Assembly: GCA_029062865.1 (NCBI GenBank)
Contig: JAIDPG010000358.1
Span: 1-17,692, forward strand
Origin: Oscillospiraceae bacterium
GTDB taxonomy: Bacteria > Bacillota > Clostridia > Oscillospirales > Ruminococcaceae
Direction of reading: 5' to 3'
DNA: 17,692 bases
The notes below the pieces were generated by a model. That model worked only from the letters and a program-made list of their open reading frames with translations. It had not been told where the DNA came from and made no database searches. Shown here piece by piece: positions 1-5,749 of this stretch (positions are counted from its first letter, which is position 1; each line of letters begins with the position of its first letter). Made by a program: the position numbers and the translations under genes.

Positions 1-2
1 TA

Positions 3-188
3 CGTCTTGCGGTAGAGCTTGATACATTTCAACAACCCATAAGCCGTTATGACACCCTTGAACATGAAGCTGACTATAAAATGCTGCTGGCTATCGCAGA
101 TTATTTTAACGTCTCGCTTGACTACCTTTTTGGGCGAACCGACAACCCGGAAATCAACAAACAATTAAAATACCCCGCGCTTTCTTGA
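3..188 (+). CDS. Cro/C1 (XRE)-family HTH regulator, C-terminal part only
   Basis: The reading frame is open from the left edge and ends at TGA 186-188. The visible residues include YDTLEHEADYKMLLAIADYF followed by NVSLDYLFGRTDNP. This is the usual end of a Cro/C1-type helix-turn-helix: the recognition-helix tail, then the 'IADYFNVSLDYLFGRTD' closing segment. Only about 61 residues are in the window, and the start lies further left. Proteins of this kind are DNA-binding repressors, often from mobile elements or stress loci; the target here cannot be read. A strong terminator overlaps the stop codon, so the gene is transcriptionally separate from rplM. Confidence 0.85.
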   Translation, partial: RLAVELDTFQQPISRYDTLEHEADYKMLLAIADYFNVSLDYLFGRTDNPEINKQLKYPALS

Positions 189-212
189 AAATACGCGGGG
201 TTTCCTCTGTTT
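172..212 (+). terminator. Intrinsic terminator of the HTH gene
   Basis: An 8-bp perfect stem (ACCCCGCG 172-179 with CGCGGGGT 194-201) is followed by a T-rich stretch to about 214. The stem begins inside the last codons of the HTH gene. Confidence 0.8.
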
Positions 213-335
213 TTCTCGCGTTTTTGCGCTCAAGCTCAAAAATGAAATGAACTTCAAGAAAATGAGAAAAAGCGAGCGATTTGCAGAGAATTTGAAAGAA
301 ATCGGGATATATTTCAAATTTATGCGAAAAAAGCC

Positions 336-364
336 TTGACAAACGGCGAAAAGCGTGGTATAAT
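336..364 (+). promoter_or_regulatory. Sigma-A promoter of rplM-rpsI
   Basis: A perfect TTGACA (336-341) and a perfect TATAAT (359-364) are separated by 17 bp. Transcription should start near 371, leaving a leader of about 40 nt with AGGAGG just before the rplM start. I see no hairpin in this leader that would match an L13-type autoregulatory leader. Confidence 0.92.
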
Positions 365-411
365 AACAAAGTTGCGAATTATATTCAAAAAAATAACAGG
401 AGGAAACAACA

Positions 412-840
412 ATGTCAACTTATATGGCAAAGCCCGCGGACGTTACGCGCACTTGGTATGTTATCGACGCTGCTGAAAAGCCGCTCGGTCGCGTTGCCGC
501 AACGGCTGCTCACTTGCTCAGAGGCAAGCATAAGCCCACGTTCACGCCCCATGTGGACTGCGGAGATCACGTGATCATCATCAATTGCTCGAAGGCGGTG
601 CTCACGGGCAAGAAGCTTGAGAAGAAGGTTTATCGTCATCACACCGGCTGGATCGGTCACCTCAAGGAGGTAGGCTACGACAAGCTGATGGCGCAGCGCC
701 CCGAGAAGGCAATGACGCTCGCGGTGAACGGTATGCTTCCCAACAACACTCTCGGAAGAAAGGCTCTCACAAGACTTCGCTGCTATGCGGGTGCAGAGCA
801 TAAAAACGCGGCTCAGAAGCCCGTTGAGTACAAATTTTAA
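412..840 (+). CDS. rplM: 50S ribosomal protein L13
   Basis: L13 is an early-assembly protein of the large ribosomal subunit that binds 23S rRNA. The 142-aa product matches the family's usual length. It has the conserved opening (TWYVIDAAEKPLGRVAATAA, then LLRGKHKPTFTPHVDCGD), the central GKKLEKKVYRHHTGWIGHLK stretch and the late MLPNNTLGRKALTRLRCYAG motif. The ATG at 412 follows AGGAGG (399-404) at normal spacing. An in-frame ATG five codons in (YMAKP) is a less likely alternative. rpsI follows after 12 nt, the standard bacterial rplM-rpsI operon, driven by the consensus promoter at 336-364. Confidence 0.98.
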   Translation: MSTYMAKPADVTRTWYVIDAAEKPLGRVAATAAHLLRGKHKPTFTPHVDCGDHVIIINCSKAVLTGKKLEKKVYRHHTGWIGHLKEVGYDKLMAQRPEKAMTLAVNGMLPNNTLGRKALTRLRCYAGAEHKNAAQKPVEYKF

Positions 841-852
841 GGAGGGCTTTTT

Positions 853-1251
853 ATGTACGAATCTAAACCTTACTATTACGGCACGGGCAGAAGAAAGCAC
901 TCTGTTGCGCGTGTAAGAGTATATCCCGGAAGCGGAACGATCACCATCAACGGCAGAAGCATCGACGAGTATTTCGGTCTTGATACGCTCAAGCTGATCG
1001 TTCGCCAGCCGTTGGCACTTACTGATCTTATGGAGAAGTTCGACATCGTCTGCACGGTTGCGGGCGGCGGTGTTACCGGTCAGGCGGGCGCTATCCGTCA
1101 CGGTCTGTCGAGAGCGCTGCTCCAGTACAGCGACGAGCTTCGCCCCGTTCTCAAAAAGGCGGGCTTCCTCACTCGTGACCCGAGAATGAAGGAGAGAAAG
1201 AAGTACGGTCTCAAGGCAGCACGTCGTGCGCCGCAGTTCTCGAAGAGATAA
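853..1251 (+). CDS. rpsI: 30S ribosomal protein S9
   Basis: S9 is a small-subunit head protein whose basic tail reaches the P-site tRNA. The 132-aa product shows the family hallmarks: YYGTGRRKHSVARVRVYPGS at the N-terminus, GGGVTGQAGAIRHGLSRALL in the middle, and the closing GLKAARRAPQFSKR with the invariant terminal KR. The ATG at 853 follows AAGGAGGG. The last four codons plus stop (TTC TCG AAG AGA TAA, 1237-1251) recur as TTC TCG AAG CGT TAA at 3682-3696. This suggests that a genetic element integrated at the 3' end of rpsI and supplied a replacement gene end (see the islet entry). A second stop, TAG, follows directly. Confidence 0.98.
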   Translation: MYESKPYYYGTGRRKHSVARVRVYPGSGTITINGRSIDEYFGLDTLKLIVRQPLALTDLMEKFDIVCTVAGGGVTGQAGAIRHGLSRALLQYSDELRPVLKKAGFLTRDPRMKERKKYGLKAARRAPQFSKR

Positions 1252-1254
1252 TAG
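1237..1254 (+). repeat. Left copy of 18-bp direct repeat at rpsI 3' end (putative attL)
   Basis: TTCTCGAAG (1237-1245) is identical to 3682-3690, and the next nine bases match at six positions, giving 15 of 18 overall. This copy encodes FSKR-stop of the intact rpsI gene. Interpretation as an attachment site is an inference from the repeat and its position. Confidence 0.65.
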
Positions 1255-1375
1255 ATCGCCAATCTTCTTTGGTGGAAATCGCGTATTTTGGTGTTTTTAT
1301 CGTTTTGGGATTTGCTGAAACATGGCGAATACCGGACGGTAACTGACGCATAACCAATGGGTGACTAACAAGATT

Positions 1376-1412
1376 TAAGGCATTTGCCATTGCGGCGAGT
1401 GCCTTATTTTTT
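1376..1412 (+). terminator. Intrinsic terminator downstream of rpsI (inside the islet)
   Basis: A 13-bp stem with two G-T pairs (TAAGGCATTTGCC 1376-1388 with GGCGAGTGCCTTA 1394-1406), a 5-nt loop and a run of six T (1407-1412). It lies 125 nt after the rpsI stop. It would now end the ribosomal operon, replacing the terminator left at 3720-3757. The 1252-1375 stretch before it holds no gene I can support. Confidence 0.85.
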
Positions 1413-1429
1413 AGTAATTTGTATGTAAA

Positions 1430-1455
1430 AACCGCCGACTTTGCAATCGGCGGTT
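1430..1455. terminator. Hairpin, possible weak terminator
   Basis: A perfect 9-bp stem (AACCGCCGA 1430-1438 with TCGGCGGTT 1447-1455) with an 8-nt loop. The right side lacks a good T run. On the minus strand the stem is followed by TTTT, so it may terminate minus-strand transcription. From here to 1621 I see no supported gene. Confidence 0.45.
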
Positions 1456-1621
1456 AGTCTATTATTGAGTTTTGAGCTAATTGATCTTCTTCTAATTTGC
1501 AGACATTCATTTAAAAGCGCAACAATACACTTCATAGAGATCGGTTAAAGGCAGTTCATCAACAAAAATATCTTATCTGGGACAGTTCGCTCGGCAAAGC
1601 TCATTAAATGCACAAGTATAT

Positions 1622-1650
1622 TAGACATTTTAAACAGTATATGGTATAAT
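1622..1650 (+). promoter_or_regulatory. Sigma-A promoter of the GHKL ATPase/nuclease gene
   Basis: TAGACA (1622-1627), a 17-bp spacer and a perfect TATAAT (1645-1650). Transcription would start near 1657, giving an unusually long leader of about 120 nt for this window. Confidence 0.75.
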
Positions 1651-1662
1651 AAATTTATAGTT

Positions 1663-1731
1663 TGACATTCGGAATATGCGGAAAGCACAAATCAGTGTTG
1701 GAAATGTCAACTGTATCACAAGACCGAATGT
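1663..1731 (+). promoter_or_regulatory. Leader with two mutually exclusive pairings
   Basis: TGACATT (1663-1669) can pair with AATGTCA (1703-1709). The overlapping ACATTCGG (1665-1672) can pair instead with CCGAATGT (1724-1731). Both lie in the predicted leader of the GHKL gene, upstream of its ribosome site. The pairings are seen in the sequence; a regulatory role is only an inference. Confidence 0.35.
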
Positions 1732-1776
1732 ATTATATGGAGCTTAAAGTTTTAAAACATTTTGGAGGTAATAGCA

Positions 1777-3564
1777 ATGGCAGAGATGGATTTTTTGACT
1801 TTCCCAATATCGTCCATACGAAGAAGCATCAAGGATATTGATGACAGTTATCGTAATTCCTGGGATATTTACGCAGAATTGACCCAGAATGCGGTGGACG
1901 CTATCAGAAAGATGCAGGCTGTTTGTGACGAAAAGGGAGCGATCGAACTTACAATAAACGCACGTGATAAGTCCATAATAATTAAAGATAATGGCTGCGG
2001 TATATCTGCTGATGATATCCCCAATTTATTGAAGCTTTTTTCGTCCGGGAAATGGGATGATAAGTCCACTGTTGGTGAAAAGGGGGTTGGATTAAAATTT
2101 GCATACTTTCAGAGCACATTTTTTGAAATTATATCCTGTGACGGGGCAACCGGCGGACGGGCGATCATAAAAGATGCGCTTTTTTGGAAACAGCAGACTA
2201 CCGACGATATGCTTAAACTTGATTTTGAGGAAATATCTGCTGAAGATATTGAAAAATCGATCGGTCTGAAACGCGGAACGAAAATAACGCTTAAGGGCGT
2301 TAATATTAGTGGCGACGAAGATGGCAGCGAGAACTCCATTTTTAAACTGAAGTTTGAGCAGTTGAAATATGTTTTAAGAAGTGCTACTTATTTAGGCAAT
2401 ACTTCGACTATTTGGGAGGATGATCCTAACCCTATCGGTATTGTTCTTAGCTATACCGATTATAGCGGCGAGGAGCATAGAGAAACGTTAGAAAACCGTT
2501 TCTTTTTGCCTACAGAGATATACGATGACAAAGATATTGTAGATATCGATGAATTTGAAAAATGGTTGAAAGAGAAGGACAGAAGTGATGTCGAAAAAAG
2601 AAATAAGCTTCAAAACAAAATATTAGTATTAAAAGGTACATATCAATATAAAGGATATAGAAAAATACAATATTGGGTATGCTTTTTGCCAACGCGAAGA
2701 AATTGGGATACGATCAACGAGAAAAATCATCTATTTGAGGACATCACAGATGAAAAAGAATTGCAAAAGTGGAAGCAGGATAATTCGTATTGCATCTTTA
2801 CACCGGGAATATATACTGCTACTAAAGGAATGCCGACAGGCATAACTGTGGATCAGCCTACTACAGGTTTCAGTGGATATTGGCCCAATTTTTTCATGAT
2901 TTTTGAAGATGATCTTCTATCGTTTGACATAGGCAGAAAATCAATTCACGGAAAAATCCAGACGATATATCAAACAAAAGCAAAAGAAATATTTGGCAGG
3001 ATAGTGCCGTATGTCACTAATTATACAAGTGCAATACCTTTGCCTTCTCCAATAAGCACCACATTTGATCGTGATGCTATTCGAGATTATATCAAGAATT
3101 TAGTTCCTTTAGAATCTTCAATTGTGGCTTTTGAGAAAAATCCTGCAGAACAGGAAGCTTCTGTAGCGGCTGTTTTTTACGAATTGATAGGAAACAAAAC
3201 TATTAAAGATATTGTACCTATTTATTCGGGATATCGTCACCAGTATGATCTGTATGCATATTACATCAACGCTTCCGGCAAAAAAGAATTTAAAATTATA
3301 GAATTTAAATCTCACCTTAGAAATATTACAAAGGATTTTCCTGATGCCACTAAGGTTTTTGCTGAAATGGATTATATAGTATGCTGGGACGTTAATGATA
3401 CAGATATTCAAGCGCTATTTGATTTTGGGATAACTTGTGAAGAAAAATCTAAAAGCGAACTTAATCCTGAAAATTTTTCCGGTTCGGTATCACATGTTCT
3501 GCTTGCACCTAACATCAACCCTGTATATGTGATAGATCTGAAAAAACTAGTTAAAAAAGCATAA
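1777..3564 (+). CDS. GHKL ATPase with C-terminal PD-(D/E)XK-like nuclease region
   Basis: This 595-aa protein opens with a GHKL (Hsp90/MutL/MORC-like) ATPase. The N box is ELTQNAVDAI with E34, N38 and D41, the G1 box is DNGCGIS (D71-G74), and the G2 box is GEKGVGLKFA (100-109). A middle region follows that I do not recognise. Residues about 465-545 look like a restriction-type nuclease core: E469, D491 (HQYDLYAYY), then a hydrophobic strand ending EFK (E509, K511). GHKL proteins with nuclease domains (MORC-like and MutL-like) are linked to anti-phage defence and restriction islands; DNA cleavage coupled to ATP-driven clamping is an inference. I chose ATG 1777 because GGAGG (1764-1768) sits 8 nt upstream; an in-frame TTG at 1762 overlaps that ribosome site. 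The gene stands alone in an AT-rich islet, a sign of horizontal transfer. Confidence 0.8.
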   Translation: MAEMDFLTFPISSIRRSIKDIDDSYRNSWDIYAELTQNAVDAIRKMQAVCDEKGAIELTINARDKSIIIKDNGCGISADDIPNLLKLFSSGKWDDKSTVGEKGVGLKFAYFQSTFFEIISCDGATGGRAIIKDALFWKQQTTDDMLKLDFEEISAEDIEKSIGLKRGTKITLKGVNISGDEDGSENSIFKLKFEQLKYVLRSATYLGNTSTIWEDDPNPIGIVLSYTDYSGEEHRETLENRFFLPTEIYDDKDIVDIDEFEKWLKEKDRSDVEKRNKLQNKILVLKGTYQYKGYRKIQYWVCFLPTRRNWDTINEKNHLFEDITDEKELQKWKQDNSYCIFTPGIYTATKGMPTGITVDQPTTGFSGYWPNFFMIFEDDLLSFDIGRKSIHGKIQTIYQTKAKEIFGRIVPYVTNYTSAIPLPSPISTTFDRDAIRDYIKNLVPLESSIVAFEKNPAEQEASVAAVFYELIGNKTIKDIVPIYSGYRHQYDLYAYYINASGKKEFKIIEFKSHLRNITKDFPDATKVFAEMDYIVCWDVNDTDIQALFDFGITCEEKSKSELNPENFSGSVSHVLLAPNINPVYVIDLKKLVKKA

Positions 3565-3681
3565 TGCACAATCGGGTCGACCAATATTTCTTTTTCTTGT
3601 ATGCAACAATTGAAATGCGACATCTTGAAACTCTATAAAGTTTTAAAAACGCCGAAAACACATATTTAAAACTCATTAGAA

Positions 3682-3699
3682 TTCTCGAAGCGTTAATTG
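3682..3699 (+). repeat. Right copy of rpsI 3' end (putative attR)
   Basis: TTC TCG AAG CGT TAA reads F-S-K-R-stop, exactly the C-terminus of S9, but with CGT where the intact gene has AGA. The first nine bases are identical to 1237-1245. Upstream of it, no further similarity to rpsI is visible, so homology begins right at the proposed crossover. The rest of 3565-3719 shows no gene. Confidence 0.6.
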
Positions 3700-3719
3700 C
3701 TTACAAAAATTGCAGAAAA

Positions 3720-3757
3720 AATATCCCGCTGCTTTTCAAAGAGCAGCGGGATATTTT
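3720..3757. terminator. Strong, probably bidirectional terminator (likely the original rpsI terminator)
   Basis: A perfect 14-bp stem (AATATCCCGCTGCT 3720-3733 with AGCAGCGGGATATT 3742-3755), followed by TTTTG on the plus strand and preceded by AAAAAA, which gives a T run on the minus strand. It would now terminate the GHKL gene. Confidence 0.88.
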
Positions 3758-3825
3758 GTATTTAATGGCAGCCCTTATCGCGGAACAAAATAAACTTGTA
3801 AAACGAAAAGTGAAATTTGCGTGAA

Positions 3826-3877
3826 AAATTATTAAACTCGCTTGACAAATTATTAAAATCATGCTACAATTATTAAC
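3826..3877 (+). promoter_or_regulatory. Three phased 11-bp boxes, probable operator
   Basis: AAATTATTAAA occurs exactly at 3826-3836 and 3847-3857, with a variant, CAATTATTAAC, at 3867-3877. The offsets are 21 and 20 bp, close to two helical turns, so all boxes face the same side of the DNA. One box lies upstream of -35, one covers the spacer and one overlaps -10. The first gene encodes an RHH DNA-binding protein, which fits negative autoregulation. Ligand and binding are inferred. Confidence 0.6.
3842..3870 (+). promoter_or_regulatory. Sigma-A promoter of the RHH-clpB operon
   Basis: TTGACA (3842-3847), a 17-bp spacer and TACAAT (3865-3870). The predicted start near 3877 gives a short leader with GAGGTG before the GTG start. 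I see no CIRCE inverted repeat and no CtsR-type heptad repeat, the usual clpB controls in Firmicutes. Confidence 0.85.
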
Positions 3878-3903
3878 AAGAGAAGCAATATCGAGGTGAT
3901 ACG

Positions 3904-4557
3904 GTGAACAAAAGAATATACAGCCTCGTGCTGTCGGACGAGGTGGTGGACGCGGTGGACGCGCTTGCGAGGGCGGCGGGAATGTCGCGCTCGGCGATGA
4001 TAAACGGCATACTCGCGGAAAAGGTCGCGTTTGTCACGCCCGAAATGCGCCTGCGGAGTATTCTTGAAAGCCTTGCGGGCAGTATGACGGAGGCGTTTTC
4101 GCTCGCCGAAAAGCCGACGGGCAGCACGCTGGTCTGCCGAACCTCGCTGAAATATCGCTACAAGCCGACCGTGAAATATTCCGTCGAGATCTTCTCGGAG
4201 AACGGGAAAATGGCAGGCGAATTGAAGGTTTCATTCAGAACGCAGAACACCCGGCTCATCGGCGATTTGACGGAATTCTTCAAGTGCTGGGCGGCGCTGG
4301 AACAAGCGCACATCGCCGACAAAATAAGCGGCGATATTCTCTATACGATAAGCGACGGGCGCTTCACGAGGACGCTGAATATGCCGCGCGGGGATATTTC
4401 CGAGGAAGCGCTCGGAGCGGCGGTCGCTGATTATATGGCTATGCTGGACGGCGCGATGAAGGAGTATTTTTTGAGGCTTCCAAATATTGAAGAAGCAGCA
4501 CTTGCAGCCGGGGATTATTATCGAATTGAGCTTGCAAAACAACGAGCGATCGTTTAG
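3904..4557 (+). CDS. Ribbon-helix-helix (CopG/Arc-type) domain protein, probable autoregulator
   Basis: The first 45 residues fit the RHH fold: a beta strand (KRIYSLVLSDEVV), helix A (DAVDALARAAGMS) and helix B after the conserved turn (SRSAMINGILAEKV). RHH dimers insert the paired strands into the DNA major groove and usually bind repeated short boxes. The remaining roughly 170 residues are not a family I recognise; at 217 aa this is far longer than an antitoxin-type RHH protein and probably carries a sensing or partner-binding domain. It starts with GTG at 3904 after GAGGTG. It is the first gene of a three-gene unit: the next gene follows after 17 nt, and clpB comes third. The phased boxes in its promoter are its likely target, so it may control clpB. 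Confidence 0.75.
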   Translation: MNKRIYSLVLSDEVVDAVDALARAAGMSRSAMINGILAEKVAFVTPEMRLRSILESLAGSMTEAFSLAEKPTGSTLVCRTSLKYRYKPTVKYSVEIFSENGKMAGELKVSFRTQNTRLIGDLTEFFKCWAALEQAHIADKISGDILYTISDGRFTRTLNMPRGDISEEALGAAVADYMAMLDGAMKEYFLRLPNIEEAALAAGDYYRIELAKQRAIV

Positions 4558-4574
4558 GACATAAGGAGACGATA

Positions 4575-5732
4575 ATGAGCAAACTTTGGAATATAATCGG
4601 GGATACGGCATATATGCGCGAGGAACATCGTTTGCCTGTTCCCGATCATACGACCGAAAAGCTCTCTAGTTGGACATACACGGATATGAAGCGCGAGTTT
4701 GTAAGGTCTATGGAATTTTTTGCCGAGAACGGTTTTCCCGATGAACAGGTTTCCTTAGCATATAATTGCGTTTGTTTGAAGCTCTATTTTACGGATGAAC
4801 AAATTTCTTTGACACCCGATCGCGTCTGTTTGAAGCCCTATTCTCTGGATAACAAAAAAAGTGTTGAAGCAATGACCGAAAACGTTATGGCAAACACCAT
4901 TCGCGTGATAGAAGCATTCAAGGCGGGCAGAGAACAGACGAAAGCTCCGTCAAGACGGGAGTATGAGGAACAGATATCCGCGTACAGAAGTGCCGAGACC
5001 CACGGGCTCACACTCTCGCCCGAAGAACAGGCGGAGCTTGACCGCGATATCGAAAACGCGCTTGAATTTATAAAAAGCCTTGAATATCCGAACCAAGACA
5101 AAGACGATGATGACTATGACGGTATTGAGATCCCGTTTGACAGTCATTTTGGCATTCACTATGATAAAGTGATCAAAGCACCGCCTCCTGCCGACAGCGA
5201 TGCACGGCTGCGTGCAAAGCTCTCGGACAGGGCATACGAAATGCTGACGGAATACGAGCGCGAAGATGAAATAGTCGATATGGATTTTCTCGAAAACGGA
5301 TTTCTCAAGCCGAACGGTCTGGAGCTTACCGATGAGCTTCGCGAGTTTGTTGAGCTGTACGCGGGGCGTGAATATGTATGGCACTATCCTTCGTTCTTTA
5401 TGGACTATCCGCTGTCATTAATGTCGTACAAGGGATATTCGGTAGATCTCTTTGTCTCATGGTCGTGCCATTGCAGAGGCGATTTTTATATTATACCGGC
5501 TATGTCGGAATTCATTCCGGCATATACGGGTCCCGAGGTCGGAAGCGACGGTAAAATACATTTCTACGGGGCGGGTTATTACAAGAAGTATCCAGAGTTT
5601 TCGCCGCTCTCACCTGAGGAATTCTTTGAAATGGAAGCACGCGAGCGCTATAAGGATGGGCTTTTGACAGAACGCAGACGGGAACTCGAAAACAAATATC
5701 TTATACCCGAAATAAGAACAGCAAGTATGTAA
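4575..5732 (+). CDS. Unknown 385-aa cytoplasmic protein
   Basis: I do not recognise this family. The product has no signal peptide or membrane segment and is rich in acidic residues, with a run around residues 174-187 (NQDKDDDDYDG). The N-terminal half contains a recent-looking internal duplication of 18 residues (DEQVSL...VCLK, then DEQISL...VCLK). The C-terminal half contains many aromatic residues (YVWHYPSFFMDYP; SWSCHCRGDFYIIP with two cysteines), which suggests a folded globular domain. AAGGAG precedes the ATG at 4575. It lies 17 nt after the RHH gene and 17 nt before clpB, so the three are almost certainly co-transcribed. A role linked to ClpB, such as client, adaptor or stress sensor, is possible but is only a guess from position. 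Confidence 0.7.
   Translation: MSKLWNIIGDTAYMREEHRLPVPDHTTEKLSSWTYTDMKREFVRSMEFFAENGFPDEQVSLAYNCVCLKLYFTDEQISLTPDRVCLKPYSLDNKKSVEAMTENVMANTIRVIEAFKAGREQTKAPSRREYEEQISAYRSAETHGLTLSPEEQAELDRDIENALEFIKSLEYPNQDKDDDDYDGIEIPFDSHFGIHYDKVIKAPPPADSDARLRAKLSDRAYEMLTEYEREDEIVDMDFLENGFLKPNGLELTDELREFVELYAGREYVWHYPSFFMDYPLSLMSYKGYSVDLFVSWSCHCRGDFYIIPAMSEFIPAYTGPEVGSDGKIHFYGAGYYKKYPEFSPLSPEEFFEMEARERYKDGLLTERRRELENKYLIPEIRTASM
4740..4847 (+). repeat. Tandem 54-bp duplication inside the unknown gene
   Basis: Bases 4740-4793 and 4794-4847 align without gaps at 39 of 54 positions, and 10 of the 18 encoded residues are identical. The period is in frame. Confidence 0.75.
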
Positions 5733-5749
5733 AATAAGGAGGAGTATTT

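Larger units (their letters stand above)
1246..3690. mobile_element. Small AT-rich genomic islet integrated in the 3' end of rpsI
   Basis: The segment lies between two copies of the rpsI 3' end. The right copy (3682-3696) still reads F-S-K-R-stop with a different arginine codon, and a strong terminator starts 24 nt after its stop, as expected for the original operon end. The DNA between is visibly more AT-rich than the flanking genes. It contains one complete gene, the GHKL ATPase/nuclease, two hairpins and about 500 bp without a convincing gene (1252-1776). No integrase is present, so this would be a remnant, a satellite or an element mobilised in trans. The 3' ends of housekeeping genes such as rpsI are known integration targets for conjugative and mobilisable elements in Firmicutes. 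Confidence 0.6.

Noticed and set aside
247..339. 30-codon frame beginning MNFKKMRKSERFAENLKEIG
   Set aside because: It faintly recalls the start of an HTH protein, but it has no ribosome site, ends in the rplM -35 box and is too short to support.
371..411. L13-type autoregulatory leader before rplM
   Set aside because: The leader is about 40 nt and shows no stable hairpin.
415..1101. Long minus-strand open frame over rplM-rpsI
   Set aside because: It is a shadow of two clear ribosomal protein genes and has no ribosome site or family resemblance.
1762..1776. Five-codon N-terminal extension of the GHKL protein starting at TTG
   Set aside because: The TTG overlaps the GGAGG ribosome site (1764-1768) that serves ATG 1777.
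1745..3648. 13-bp direct repeat TAAAGTTTTAAAA flanking the GHKL gene (1745-1757, 3636-3648)
   Set aside because: It is A/T-only apart from one base in AT-rich DNA; the rpsI-end repeats explain the islet borders better.
3565..3903. CIRCE or CtsR heat-shock operator before the clpB operon
   Set aside because: Neither the TTAGCACTC inverted repeat nor GGTCAAA direct repeats were found.
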